Assembly (NCBI GenBank): GCA_017546245.1
Contig: JAFYXI010000041.1
Span: forward strand, 1 to 64,000
Reading direction: 5' to 3'
DNA: 64,000 nucleotides
Source: Clostridia bacterium
GTDB lineage: Bacteria; Bacillota; Clostridia; UBA1381; UBA9506
In this document: positions 1 through 8,493 of the stretch, in pieces
Position numbering within the stretch: the first letter of the stretch is position 1
Layout of the letters: each line of letters begins with the position of its first letter
Notes under the pieces: generated by a model
Told to the model about the DNA's origin: nothing
The model's input: only the letters and a program-made list of their open reading frames with translations
Database searches by the model: none
Position numbers and translations under genes: made by a program

Positions 1-154
1 GGAACTCACCGAGATTATAAAAGAAGTGATTTCCGAAACAGGTGCGCAGTCGATGCGCGACATCGGAAAGGTAATGGCAGCCGTTCGTCCTAAAACTAAA
101 GGACGTGCTGACGGAAAACAAATTAATGCCATTGCCAAAGAATTATTATCTTAA
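1..154 (+). CDS. yqeY: GatB/YqeY-domain protein, C-terminal end (partial)
   Basis: An open frame enters from the left edge (first full codon at base 2) and ends with TAA at 152-154. The visible 50 residues contain SETGAQSMRDIGKVM and end in KQINAIAKELLS. This is the characteristic end of the YqeY family, a small helical domain related to the tRNA-binding tail of the GatB amidotransferase subunit. Its cellular role is not well defined. The start and most of the protein lie outside the window. A hairpin terminator follows directly. Confidence 0.85.
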   Translation, partial: ELTEIIKEVISETGAQSMRDIGKVMAAVRPKTKGRADGKQINAIAKELLS

Positions 155-177
155 AAGAACGTTCGGATTATTCCGAC

Positions 178-210
178 AAAAAGGTCTGACCATTTGGTCA
201 GACCTTTTAT
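178..210. terminator. Bidirectional intrinsic terminator
   Basis: A 12-bp perfect stem (AAAGGTCTGACC, loop ATTT, GGTCAGACCTTT) is flanked by A-rich and T-rich tracts. It lies between the plus-strand yqeY end and the minus-strand cyclophilin gene, so it can stop both convergent transcripts. Confidence 0.85.
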
Positions 211-212
211 TT

Positions 213-1460
213 TTATTTCTTTTTAATTATCTCTGCTTTTTTAATTTTAATCGGTGTTACAGGAGTCGAAAGCTCGCCTGTTGCATCTGCGGTTCTTTCA
301 ACCTTTAAAAATTCTTCAACTGTGCTCATACCCTTTGTTACTTTACCGAATGCTGCATATTCACCGTCTAAAAAGCTTGCAGCATCATAACAGATAAAGA
401 ACTGGCTTGTCGCAGAGTTAGGATGCTGAGTTCTTGCCATTGATACAGTACCCTCTTCATGCTTTAATTCATTTTGTGTAAAGCCATTACTTAAAAACTC
501 ACCATATACCGCTCCGTCAGAACCGCCTGTTCCGTTTCCGTCAGGATCTCCCCCCTGAGCTACAAACCCTTCTACTATTCTGTGGAAGGTAAGTCCGTCA
601 TAAAATTTATCCTTAACAAGCTTTATAAAGTTAGCGCAGGTTTGAGGTGCATATTCAGGATAAAGAGTTATTTCGAACGTCTTTCCGTTTTCCATAGTAA
701 ACTTAACGACAGGATTCCCCTCAGGAATTTCTGTATAAGTAACTAAGCTATCATCTATCGCCTTTTCATAGGCCTCTTGTTCTGCCTGCTGCTGGGCCAT
801 AATTGTTTCATGATACTCAATTATCTGCTCAACAAATTTCATTGTGCGGTTTACCAAAGCAACTGCCTCTGCTCTTGTTCCGCTGTTTGCTGCATTAAAG
901 TTGCCGTTTTCATCACCTTTAACAATTTCCATACCTACTAAACTGCCTATCGCTGCACCGATTTCTGAGTTGTATGTTTCTTTTATAGAATCAATATCAT
1001 TAGTTGTGCCCTCTGCCCTTGTGCCAAACACGTTTACAAAAGCGCTGTCAATTATATATGCCATTTCCCAACGCTTAATCGGCAAATCATAATTTTCTTT
1101 TGACATAACTGCCGGAGATATGCCGTCATAGCTTACCGACTTATCGGTTGAAAGATATGCCTGAATTGCAAAATTATAATATTTGTCTGCCCAATGCTCT
1201 GCTTTTTCCAAATCAGGAATATTGGTCTGGAATTTTTCAGCAAGCATTGCTGTTACCATTTTCATAAACTCGGCTCTTGATATATTATCATTCGGACGGA
1301 ATCTGCCGTCACCGTCGCCGCTTATAATCTTATTAGTGTGCGCATTTAATATTTCTTCAGCCGCCCAATGACCCTCTATATCTGAAAATACCTGCGCAAA
1401 AGCAGCAATACTCGAAAACACAAGTAATAAGGTCAACAAAACAGAAATTAACTTTTTCAT
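213..1460 (-). CDS. Secreted SLH-domain cyclophilin-type peptidyl-prolyl isomerase
   Basis: Extracytoplasmic foldase fused to a cell-wall anchor. Residues 1-23 are a signal peptide (hydrophobic core ending AFA). An SLH repeat follows at about 26-70 (FSDIEGHWA and FRPNDNISRAEFMKM), with weaker SLH-like segments to about 210. A helical linker leads to a complete cyclophilin domain at about 250-410 with FHRI, GFVAQGGDP and the SQFFICYD core. It should catalyse cis-trans proline isomerisation of exported proteins at the wall. The second ATG (1460) is chosen because AGAGGG touches the upstream ATG at 1469 but is well spaced for this one. Single-gene unit between terminators. The fusion architecture is clear; the client proteins are unknown. 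Confidence 0.92.
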   Translation of the reverse strand: MKKLISVLLTLLLVFSSIAAFAQVFSDIEGHWAAEEILNAHTNKIISGDGDGRFRPNDNISRAEFMKMVTAMLAEKFQTNIPDLEKAEHWADKYYNFAIQAYLSTDKSVSYDGISPAVMSKENYDLPIKRWEMAYIIDSAFVNVFGTRAEGTTNDIDSIKETYNSEIGAAIGSLVGMEIVKGDENGNFNAANSGTRAEAVALVNRTMKFVEQIIEYHETIMAQQQAEQEAYEKAIDDSLVTYTEIPEGNPVVKFTMENGKTFEITLYPEYAPQTCANFIKLVKDKFYDGLTFHRIVEGFVAQGGDPDGNGTGGSDGAVYGEFLSNGFTQNELKHEEGTVSMARTQHPNSATSQFFICYDAASFLDGEYAAFGKVTKGMSTVEEFLKVERTADATGELSTPVTPIKIKKAEIIKKK

Positions 1461-1534
1461 TATATTCATCCCTCTTTTATAAATATTTAATTTAAGTATA
1501 GCACATAAGTTTCAGTTTGAAAAGCACTTTATTA

Positions 1535-2341
1535 TTACATTTGTGGGACAACGCTCACTTCCCCGCCCGAAAGCGCTAAAACCTTGCCGTCTTTTGTTTC
1601 AACCACAAGCTGTGCCTTTTCATCTATATCCTTAACTGTTGCATAATATTGCTCGTTATGTATTGGCATAACTACAACTTTTTTACCGATTAAACAGGAT
1701 TTTTTTCTGTACTCTACTAAAAATTCTGCTTTTTCCAAATCATTATATAATATATCAAACTGATTTACCACCTCAGCCGCTATACGATTTCGGCTTACAT
1801 CATCAGCCAAAGAAATAGCACCTGCCTTATCTTTTATATCATCAGGAAAGCCGCCTTTTGGCATACTCACATTTATGCCGATACCCAAAACCGCATTTAA
1901 AATTTTGCCGCTGTCGTTTTCAAAAACAGCCTCAGTTAAAATTCCGCAGACTTTTTTTCCTTTATAATATATATCGTTTACCCACTTTATCTCGGTATCT
2001 GCATTAAAAAGCAAATCAAGTGCGCGCGATACCGCAACCGCCGCCGCAACAGTAATAAGCACCGACTTTTCTGCTGAAATCTTTGGTTTTAAACCAATGC
2101 TCATATAAATTCCGCAGCCGTCAGGAGAAAAAAAGCTTCTTCCCATTCTGCCTCTGCCTGCCGTTTGACTTTCGGCCAAAAGCAATGCACCGTCTTCCTC
2201 TGATTTTAAAAGCTCTTTTGCTAACGTATTGGTAGATGTTACTTCATCAAAAACTATAATTTTTCTTTTGGTATTTCTTTTTAAAAGCTGCCTTATTTTG
2301 CTTTCTGAAAGCTTTTCGTAACCATTAAATTCTTTATCCAT
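1535..2341 (-). CDS. birA: Biotin--[acetyl-CoA-carboxylase] ligase
   Basis: Attaches biotin to biotin-dependent carboxylases through biotinyl-AMP. The 268-residue protein shows the ATP/biotin loop AGRGRMGRSFFSP, the core KWVNDIY and GIGINV, and a C-terminal SH3-like domain. There is no N-terminal helix-turn-helix, so it looks like a monofunctional (class I) ligase rather than a BirA repressor. The start at 2341 (MDKEFNGYEK) has AGAGGTG about eight bases upstream. The longer open frame to 2425 would overlap the ribosome-binding region of divergent spoIIP and its extra residues look non-coding. It is divergent from spoIIP across only about 67 bp. Confidence 0.93.
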   Translation of the reverse strand: MDKEFNGYEKLSESKIRQLLKRNTKRKIIVFDEVTSTNTLAKELLKSEEDGALLLAESQTAGRGRMGRSFFSPDGCGIYMSIGLKPKISAEKSVLITVAAAVAVSRALDLLFNADTEIKWVNDIYYKGKKVCGILTEAVFENDSGKILNAVLGIGINVSMPKGGFPDDIKDKAGAISLADDVSRNRIAAEVVNQFDILYNDLEKAEFLVEYRKKSCLIGKKVVVMPIHNEQYYATVKDIDEKAQLVVETKDGKVLALSGGEVSVVPQM

Positions 2342-2408
2342 ATAACACCTCTTAGGAATATTTTTAAGACAAGCCGCATATACATATATAAAACAGGAGG
2401 TAATTGCC

Positions 2409-3548
2409 ATGCATACGGGATACAATCGCAGAAAACAACGTTTTTTAAGCAGAACTTACACTTTTCGCCATTTAAAACGTTCTTTTTATGCGATTATTTT
2501 TATTATTTGCTCGATTGTGTCAATTCTTCTTTTTTCATCTGCAACGCATAAGACAAGCTTATGGGCAAATACCAACGCGCTAACCCTTTGTCTGCGTTCG
2601 GTTTTTCCTATGCTGCCCGATAATTCTAAAATCGTTTTGCCAAATAAATACGATATTATAAATTCTGTTTTTCCCGTTATCACTTCAAACGATGCGATGG
2701 CAAAAAAATATGCCGCCAAGTGGGATATGAGCATAAGAGCCAAGCGCACGAATAAAAAGAACAGCGAAATCGAACAAAAAACAGAACAAATCAACAATAT
2801 AAAGGTTCAGACCTTAAGTATGGCTGCAAAGGGGCTTACATTTAATAATGCAACAGAATATGCCGTTGATGCAAACACACTTTTAAACACACCTTTAAGC
2901 TTTGGTTCTAAAAAAAACGAGCCGCGTGTTTTAATCGTACATACACATACATCAGAGGCATATGCCGACAGTCCCGGCGGACGCAGTACTGACGACAGTC
3001 AAAATGTCGTCAGAATAGGTAAAGAAATAGCAGATTCGCTTAACCGCGCAGGAATTATAACCATTCACGACACAACTAAAAATGACCAGCCGGACTATAA
3101 CGGTTCATATAAAAACGCATTGAGTGTTATACAAAAAAATCTGCTTGCACATCCGTCATTAGAAATAGTTTTGGATATCCACCGCGACTATACGGTGCGC
3201 GATTCAGGAACTCCGTCGGAATTACACCTAAAGCCAACCCAAACCGAAAACGGTAAAAATGCCGCACAAATTATGTTTGTTGTAGGGACTGATGCTATGG
3301 ATTTACACCATCCCGACTGGCGGCACAATCTTAGCTTTGCCACAAAAATTCAAAACAGATTAGATGAAATACATCCGAATCTGTGCAGACCGATAAACGT
3401 TCGCACAGAACGTTTTAATCAGCATATGACAAAAGGCTCTATAATTATTGAGGTCGGTTCAAGTACTAACACGCTAAAAGAAGCAATACGCGCAGGCGGA
3501 TATATTGCCGAAGCAATAGCAGATGTCATAAACAAAAGTGATAATTAA
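2409..3548 (+). CDS. spoIIP: Stage II sporulation protein P (peptidoglycan amidase/endopeptidase)
   Basis: Septal peptidoglycan hydrolase of the SpoIID-M-P engulfment complex, expected in the mother-cell membrane. An N-terminal membrane segment lies at about 25-50. The SpoIIP catalytic domain begins at about 175 with RVLIVHTHTSEAY (zinc-binding His), followed by LDIHRD and the terminal IIEVGSSTNT. The ATG has a strong AGGAGGT site. Length (379 aa) fits the family. It is not next to gpr, its usual partner in many Bacilli; it stands alone, convergent with the small DUF3343 gene. Confidence 0.93.
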   Translation: MHTGYNRRKQRFLSRTYTFRHLKRSFYAIIFIICSIVSILLFSSATHKTSLWANTNALTLCLRSVFPMLPDNSKIVLPNKYDIINSVFPVITSNDAMAKKYAAKWDMSIRAKRTNKKNSEIEQKTEQINNIKVQTLSMAAKGLTFNNATEYAVDANTLLNTPLSFGSKKNEPRVLIVHTHTSEAYADSPGGRSTDDSQNVVRIGKEIADSLNRAGIITIHDTTKNDQPDYNGSYKNALSVIQKNLLAHPSLEIVLDIHRDYTVRDSGTPSELHLKPTQTENGKNAAQIMFVVGTDAMDLHHPDWRHNLSFATKIQNRLDEIHPNLCRPINVRTERFNQHMTKGSIIIEVGSSTNTLKEAIRAGGYIAEAIADVINKSDN

Positions 3549-3682
3549 ATTCACACTAACAATATTATATGCTAATTCAATTTTAAAATCATCATGGCTT
3601 CGTTCAGCATGCCATCTCACTCAAATGAACTAATTATATCACAAACGACCTTAGTATGCAATATTGCGTTCTTGCAAATCTT

Positions 3683-3718
3683 AAAATGCGGTGCCGGAAT
3701 TTAGGCACCGCATTTTTT
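3683..3718. terminator. Bidirectional intrinsic terminator
   Basis: The stem AATGCGGTGCC / GGCACCGCATT with loop ggaattta has T- and A-tracts on both sides. It sits between convergent spoIIP and the DUF3343 gene, overlapping the stop codon of the latter. Confidence 0.85.
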
Positions 3719-3980
3719 AATAAAGCTCATAGCTTTTTGTTCCGTCAGGACTTATTAATTCTCTGTAAATATTAGTATAATTTAATCCGTATTCATCTGC
3801 TAATGATTTTAAAACCGAAAGAACACTTGTCGGACATTTAAGCGCATACGAGCATCCGTTTTTAGAAACCGATTTTGGTGTCTGAACAACCCCGGCAGAA
3901 TTAATTCCTGCTTTCGATGCCAGTCGTTTTAATCTTGATGCAGCGGTCGATGAAGAAAAAACAATAATGGCATATCCCAT
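3717..3980 (-). CDS. DUF3343 (putative Se/S carrier-like) small protein
   Basis: An 87-residue protein starting MGYAIIVFSSSTAA, with a conserved-looking core VVQTPKSVSKNGCSYALK. This pattern (an N-terminal beta strand, a PTPR/PTPK-like turn, then a Ser/Cys-Gly-Cys region) matches the DUF3343 family, annotated as putative Se/S carrier proteins. Only two cysteines are seen. A strong AGAGGGGG site precedes the ATG. No selenium or cysteine-desulphurase gene lies beside it, so its job cannot be inferred from context. Confidence 0.72.
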   Translation of the reverse strand: MGYAIIVFSSSTAASRLKRLASKAGINSAGVVQTPKSVSKNGCSYALKCPTSVLSVLKSLADEYGLNYTNIYRELISPDGTKSYELY

Positions 3981-4083
3981 TTTATTACCCCCTCTCTTAA
4001 AGAGTTTTATGTCTTTTCTTTATTACCATTATATTCAATTTATATTTTTTCGCTATAATTCTGATAAAAAATAAATAAATAGG

Positions 4084-4112
4084 TTGAATTTTTGTTATAA
4101 AATGTGTAAAAT
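4084..4112 (+). promoter_or_regulatory. Predicted sigma-A promoter of pyrE
   Basis: TTGAAT (4084-4089), a 17-bp spacer, then TAAAAT (4107-4112), 44 bp ahead of the pyrE ATG. Spacing is ideal and the boxes each differ from consensus by one base. Confidence 0.6.
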
Positions 4113-4156
4113 AGAAGATATGAGTATAAACAGACATCAAAGAAAGGATTGAAATT

Positions 4157-4738
4157 ATGATAACCAAAGAAAGAGTTTTAGAAATTTTAAAAGAGGCTGA
4201 TGTTCTGCAGGAGGGTCATTTTCTTTTGACCTCAGGCCGTCATTCAGACAAATATTTACAGTGCGCAAAAATCTTTCAGTACACAAAATACAGCGAAGAG
4301 CTTTGTGCTGCATTGGCTGAAAAGTTTAAAGATAAGGGCGTTGAGCTTGTTATCGGACCTGCTATCGGTGCAATTCAGATGAGCTACGAGGTTTCCCGTC
4401 ATTTAGGAGTTAAAAACATTTTCGCAGAACGCGAAAACGGTGAAATGACTCTTCGCCGCAACTTTACAATTGAACCGGGACAAAAAGTTTTGGTTGTTGA
4501 AGACGTTGTTACAACCGGCGGTTCTGTTCGCGAGGTTATCGACATCGTAAGAAAGCACGGCGGTGATGTTGTCGGCTTGGGCGTTGTTGTTGACCGCACA
4601 GGCGGCAAAATTGATTTTGGTGTTCCGCTTGAATCTGTAATTTCAATGGAAGTTATTTCTCACGAGCCGGACGATTGCCCGTTGTGCAAACAGGGGCTTC
4701 CGCTTGTTAAACCGGGAAGCCGTAATTTAAAGGTTTGA
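4157..4738 (+). CDS. pyrE: Orotate phosphoribosyltransferase
   Basis: Converts orotate plus PRPP to OMP in pyrimidine synthesis. The 193-residue protein contains [11 protein letters not shown] near the N-terminus, the catalytic-loop region [11 protein letters not shown], and the PRPP-binding motif [13 protein letters not shown] at 111-123. The C-terminus carries an [12 protein letters not shown] segment seen in the longer clostridial-type PyrE. AAAGAAAGG lies before the ATG. No other pyr genes are adjacent; radC follows after 19 bp and probably shares its transcript. Confidence 0.96.
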   Translation: MITKERVLEILKEADVLQEGHFLLTSGRHSDKYLQCAKIFQYTKYSEELCAALAEKFKDKGVELVIGPAIGAIQMSYEVSRHLGVKNIFAERENGEMTLRRNFTIEPGQKVLVVEDVVTTGGSVREVIDIVRKHGGDVVGLGVVVDRTGGKIDFGVPLESVISMEVISHEPDDCPLCKQGLPLVKPGSRNLKV

Positions 4739-4757
4739 TTTTTTAGGAGCATTTTTT

Positions 4758-5429
4758 ATGACACACGACGGACACAGACAGCGTATGAAAAGCCGCTATA
4801 TGAAAGAAGGGCTTGACAGCTTTGCTCCGCACGAGGTATTAGAGCTTTTGCTCTATTATGCCATTCCGCGTAGAGATATTAACGAGCTTGCCCATCGTTT
4901 AATAAATCACTTCGGTTCTGTCGCAAACGTTTTGGATGCCGATGTCGAGGATTTAAAACAGGTAGACGGAATCGGTGAAAACGCGGCTGTTTTGCTTAAT
5001 CTTATACCAAGTTTAAGCCGTGTATATACTTCATCTAAATGGGACAGAAACACATCGCTATTATCCACAAAAGCTATTGGCGAATATGCCGTATCTATGT
5101 ATGTCGGCAAGAAAAACGAAGAGTTTGGCATTATTTGCCTTGATTCTAACCGACGTATTCATTATAGCGGTATAATTATTAAAGGTACTGTAAATCAGAC
5201 AGAAGCATATCCGCGAGTTGTAGTAAGCGAGGTTTTAAAACACAACGCTGTAAATGTTGTTTTAGTGCATAATCATCCGAGCGGCAGTCTTATCCCATCG
5301 CCAAGCGACCGCGAGGCTACCAAAAACATTGTAACAGCCCTGGAAGCTATCGATGTTCATGTAATCGACCACATAATTGTGGCAGGCGACCGCTTTAACT
5401 CAATGAGTAATCTTGATATGCTAAGATAA
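4758..5429 (+). CDS. radC: RadC-family JAB/MPN-domain protein
   Basis: The 223-residue protein has a helix-hairpin-helix region at about 55-75 (LKQVDGIGENAAVLL) and a C-terminal MPN/JAMM metalloprotease-like domain with HNHPSG at 171-176 followed by SPSDREAT, the canonical zinc ligand set. Historically called a DNA-repair protein, but a direct repair role is doubtful and the true activity is unsettled. AGGAG precedes the ATG. It is the second gene of the pyrE unit and converges on spoVAE, leaving only 6 bp between the stops. Confidence 0.93.
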   Translation: MTHDGHRQRMKSRYMKEGLDSFAPHEVLELLLYYAIPRRDINELAHRLINHFGSVANVLDADVEDLKQVDGIGENAAVLLNLIPSLSRVYTSSKWDRNTSLLSTKAIGEYAVSMYVGKKNEEFGIICLDSNRRIHYSGIIIKGTVNQTEAYPRVVVSEVLKHNAVNVVLVHNHPSGSLIPSPSDREATKNIVTALEAIDVHVIDHIIVAGDRFNSMSNLDMLR

Positions 5430-5435
5430 AAGGTG

Positions 5436-5795
5436 TTATTTTTTCTCTTTCGGTTTTGCTATAAGTGCAACTAAGTATCCGAAAAATACTGCGGCAGCGA
5501 TTCCTGCCGAAGCGCCTGTAACACCGCCGGAGAAAATTCCCCAAAAGCCTTTTTCGGCAACTCCTTTAGCCGCTCCTTTAGCTAAGCAGTAGCCAAAACC
5601 TGTCAGCGGTACAGTTGCTCCGCATCCGGCAAAATCAACTAAAGGCTCGTAAACACCGATAACAGTTAAAACAACACCTGCCGTAACATAAATTACCAGT
5701 ATGCGAGCAGGGGTAAGCTTGCATTTATCAATTAAAATCTGTGCGATTGCGCAAAGCGCACCGCCAACTAAAAAAACCCATAAATATTGCAACAT
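5436..5795 (-). CDS. spoVAE: Stage V sporulation protein AE (dipicolinate channel component)
   Basis: A small polytopic protein of 119 residues with four hydrophobic segments. Family hallmarks are CKLTPARILVIYVTAGVV, YEPLVDFAGCGATVPLTGFG and a C-terminal KPKEKK. SpoVA proteins form the inner-spore-membrane route for Ca-dipicolinate. In most sporeformers spoVAE follows spoVAC and spoVAD. Here it stands alone: yebC lies on one side and radC on the other. AC and AD must be elsewhere if the system is complete. Confidence 0.88.
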   Translation of the reverse strand: MLQYLWVFLVGGALCAIAQILIDKCKLTPARILVIYVTAGVVLTVIGVYEPLVDFAGCGATVPLTGFGYCLAKGAAKGVAEKGFWGIFSGGVTGASAGIAAAVFFGYLVALIAKPKEKK

Positions 5796-5904
5796 AAAAA
5801 ATCTCCTTTCGGAATTTTAAGGCTTAAATTTATTATTTCAAAGCCAAAAAAAATTATGCAAAGGATAAATATTAAATTGTTATAAAAGTCAGGAGTGAAT
5901 AATA

Positions 5905-6633
5905 ATGTCAGGACATTCCAAATGGTCCACCATTAAAAGAAAAAAAGAAAAAACAGATGCAGCAAGAGGTAAAATTTTTACCAAAATCGGTCGTGAAATT
6001 ACCGTTATTGTTAAAGCAGGCGGTCCCGACCCCGATTCTAACGCAAAGCTGCGCGATGCTATTGCCAAAGCAAAGGCAAACAATATGCCTAACGACAACA
6101 TTATGCGTTGTATTAAAAAGGCATCCGGCGCTAACGATTCAGACAACTATGAAGAAATAACATACGAAGGCTATGGTCCGAGCGGCGTTGCAGTCATCGT
6201 TGAAACTCTTACTGATAACAGAAACCGTACCGCAGGTGATATGCGCCATTACTTTGATAAATTCGGCGGCAACCTTGGTCAGTCGGGATGCGTAAGCTTT
6301 ATGTTCGATGCTAAAGGTGTTATAATCATTGACAATGAAGAGGGCGATTTAGACGAAGATACCGTTATGATGGATGCTCTCGATTCAGGCGCAGAAGATT
6401 TTTCTGCTCAGGAAGGATGCTTTGAAATTCTTACCGTTCTAGACAGTTTAGGCACTGTTCGTGATGCTTTAGAAGAAAAGGGTTACACCTTCGCTTCTGC
6501 CGAAGTTGAAAAGCTTCCTCAGACAACAGTAGCACTTACTGATGAAAAAGATATTTTGTTTATGACAAAGCTTATCGATACATTAGAAGATAACGACGAT
6601 GTACAGAATGTTTATCACAACTGGGAAGAATAA
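5905..6633 (+). CDS. yebC: YebC/PmpR (TACO1) family protein
   Basis: The 242-residue protein opens with the invariant [19 protein letters not shown] and continues with [12 protein letters not shown] and [16 protein letters not shown]. Acidic central and C-terminal alpha/beta domains follow. The family was named as transcriptional regulators; the mitochondrial homologue TACO1 and bacterial YebC members are linked to translation, including polyproline stretches. A CAGGAGTG site lies before the ATG. It is transcribed alone and its 3' end runs into the palindromic repeat element. Confidence 0.95.
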   Translation: MSGHSKWSTIKRKKEKTDAARGKIFTKIGREITVIVKAGGPDPDSNAKLRDAIAKAKANNMPNDNIMRCIKKASGANDSDNYEEITYEGYGPSGVAVIVETLTDNRNRTAGDMRHYFDKFGGNLGQSGCVSFMFDAKGVIIIDNEEGDLDEDTVMMDALDSGAEDFSAQEGCFEILTVLDSLGTVRDALEEKGYTFASAEVEKLPQTTVALTDEKDILFMTKLIDTLEDNDDVQNVYHNWEE

Positions 6634-6702
6634 TTTTCTTTAGTGTTGGATTTAGCGCAGAGCGTTTAAATGTAAAATTGTTAAATTATAAAATTAAATA
6701 AC

Positions 6703-6858
6703 AAAGAGGCTGTCTTGATAATCATTTTTTATAAATATTTATGCACGAAATATTGTAGGGAACGCATTAATGCGTTCCGCGGAATGGATAAATCCATTCC
6801 CTACAACCAAGCATTGCATAATTATTCGCTATATACGATTATTGAGACAGCCCCTTTT
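6703..6858 (+). repeat. MITE-like nested palindromic element, copy 1
   Basis: Ends are inverted repeats (GGCTGTCTTGATAATC at about 6708-6723 and GATTATTGAGACAGCC at about 6837-6852). Inside lies a 10-bp inverted pair TTGTAGGGAA/TTCCCTACAA. This encloses two back-to-back 20-bp palindromes, one perfect (GGAACGCATTAATGCGTTCC) and one with 9-bp arms (GGAATGGAT-AA-ATCCATTCC). The outer arms are also partly complementary, so the whole unit can fold on itself. A second copy, about 95% identical by eye and inverted, lies at 39302-39452. The terminal hairpin followed by CCTTTTT could also terminate transcription. No protein is encoded. Confidence 0.85.
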
Positions 6859-6863
6859 TATTT

Positions 6864-8432
6864 TTACGCTCTTGGAATCAATAATTTTTGACCTGCAAAA
6901 ATTTTGTTTGCATCATCTATTTTATTAGCCGATATTATTTTGGCAAATGTGGTTTTATATCGTTTTGCTATCTCCCACATTGTATCTCCCGGCTGAACAA
7001 AATAAATTATAAGGCCGGGCATTTGCTTTATTTTTTCATCTTCAGCATCTTCTGCTACATCGCATCCGCAAACTACCTCTGCATCATAAGGGCAAAGTAC
7101 TCTTGTATAAAACTCTAAGCTATATCTTATTTCCACCTCATTTTGAGATGTCAAAGTGAATCCGGCAGATAAAACCGATACTTTAGCATCTGCTAAATGC
7201 TCATTTTTACAATTTTCAAGTGATATAACCTGTTCAAAAGGATATTCATTAACTAAAGCCGTAAGAGGCGTTTCACAGCCTTCAGATACATACAGTAAAA
7301 ATACCGCCGCATTACCTTTTATGTATAGCTTCGAGTCAACTATATCCGTTTCAGTAATTACGGGTTTTATGTCTATATTATAGACGGCATCAGCAGGCGG
7401 CATTCCTTCGGGCACAGACATAATTTCTTTTAACGAAAGTGTCGATACGCCCTCATTAATCAATTCGTTAAGCCGTAATGTTTCTTTAGTTAAACGAGTT
7501 GATGCTTCAGGGCTGTAGCAATCCTCCAACACACTCATTTCTGCCATATGTGACAAGCCGACACAAGCAACCGTCTCCGCTTCAAGCGCCACTATTCTCT
7601 GCTCTCCGTTTAAATCTGCTTTAGCCATAAATGATACATCTTTAACATCATAGCTTACATTGCAAATACAGTCTTCTGTTGCACCGTCGATATCTAAAAT
7701 TTCGGTAAAAGGAATTTCGTGCTCTATATTTACCAAAGAATATCCGTCAGACATAGCTGAATATAAGGTAGATACATTCAAAATTCCTCTTATCATAACC
7801 TTGTTATTCATAACCTTGCAGTCATTTTTTATAGCACGAATACTCATTTTTAATATTTCATCAATTTCAGGTTTAGACGGAGGCACTTCGATTGCCTCGG
7901 CAATAATAAGATTTTTTTCTGTATCTGCCACGCTGTTAAAAAGGCTTAACCTTTTCATTCTGTGTTCAAGCCCTGAATTTTCCGGAATATCTGTACAAAG
8001 GCTGAATGCTTTGTTAGCATAACCGCTAACCTTAATTGCTACTGCAATCTTCATATTTATTTTTCTTGAATTTATAACCGAAAGCTCAATATGCTCTGCT
8101 ACCGCCTGCGCACTTACAAAGCTGTCTGCCAGAGGACAGTCAACACTGTCACGGAATTCAAATTTAGCTGACATATTTTTAATTTTTGCCGAAGTTTCGC
8201 TATCTGTTTCAGGTGCGTACAGAATTTTTATTAAAACCTCTCCGCTAACCGAAAGCTTGCCCTTTGACAGCTCTTTTTTCGTAATTTTAGCAACTGCCTC
8301 GGCAACTAGAATTTCTTTAATATCCGGCTTTACATCGGGTACTATTACATCTCCGTCAACCATTATTACAGAAGATGTGCTCGCAGTTAATTCATTTAAA
8401 TTGACCTGTTCTTTTATCAAATCAATGGTCAT
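6864..8432 (-). CDS. DUF3794 repeat protein with C-terminal LysM domain (probable spore envelope protein)
   Basis: The 522-residue protein has no signal peptide. Three related beta-rich segments of about 120-150 residues (DUF3794/SipL-SPOCS type, with VPDVKPDIKEIL and VPPSKPEIDEIL as recurring openings) are followed by a single LysM at about 475-520 (YFVQPGDTMWEIAKRYKTT ... AGQKLLIPRA). In clostridia this architecture belongs to coat-anchoring proteins such as SipL, which binds SpoIVA, so mother-cell localisation to the forespore surface is the likely role. This is inferred from domain order. It is divergent from the small unknown gene at 8494, with a palindromic element just downstream. Confidence 0.85.
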   Translation of the reverse strand: MTIDLIKEQVNLNELTASTSSVIMVDGDVIVPDVKPDIKEILVAEAVAKITKKELSKGKLSVSGEVLIKILYAPETDSETSAKIKNMSAKFEFRDSVDCPLADSFVSAQAVAEHIELSVINSRKINMKIAVAIKVSGYANKAFSLCTDIPENSGLEHRMKRLSLFNSVADTEKNLIIAEAIEVPPSKPEIDEILKMSIRAIKNDCKVMNNKVMIRGILNVSTLYSAMSDGYSLVNIEHEIPFTEILDIDGATEDCICNVSYDVKDVSFMAKADLNGEQRIVALEAETVACVGLSHMAEMSVLEDCYSPEASTRLTKETLRLNELINEGVSTLSLKEIMSVPEGMPPADAVYNIDIKPVITETDIVDSKLYIKGNAAVFLLYVSEGCETPLTALVNEYPFEQVISLENCKNEHLADAKVSVLSAGFTLTSQNEVEIRYSLEFYTRVLCPYDAEVVCGCDVAEDAEDEKIKQMPGLIIYFVQPGDTMWEIAKRYKTTFAKIISANKIDDANKIFAGQKLLIPRA

Positions 8433-8493
8433 AACACGTTTTCCTCCCTTTTAATACCGCACAAACGGCATAAATACATTTTCATTTAAGAAT

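Noticed and set aside
2486-2797. 103-codon minus-strand frame
   Set aside because: Lies wholly antisense to spoIIP, which has clear family motifs and a strong Shine-Dalgarno.
7660-8022. 120-codon plus-strand frame
   Set aside because: Antisense shadow of the DUF3794-LysM gene; no ribosome-binding site.
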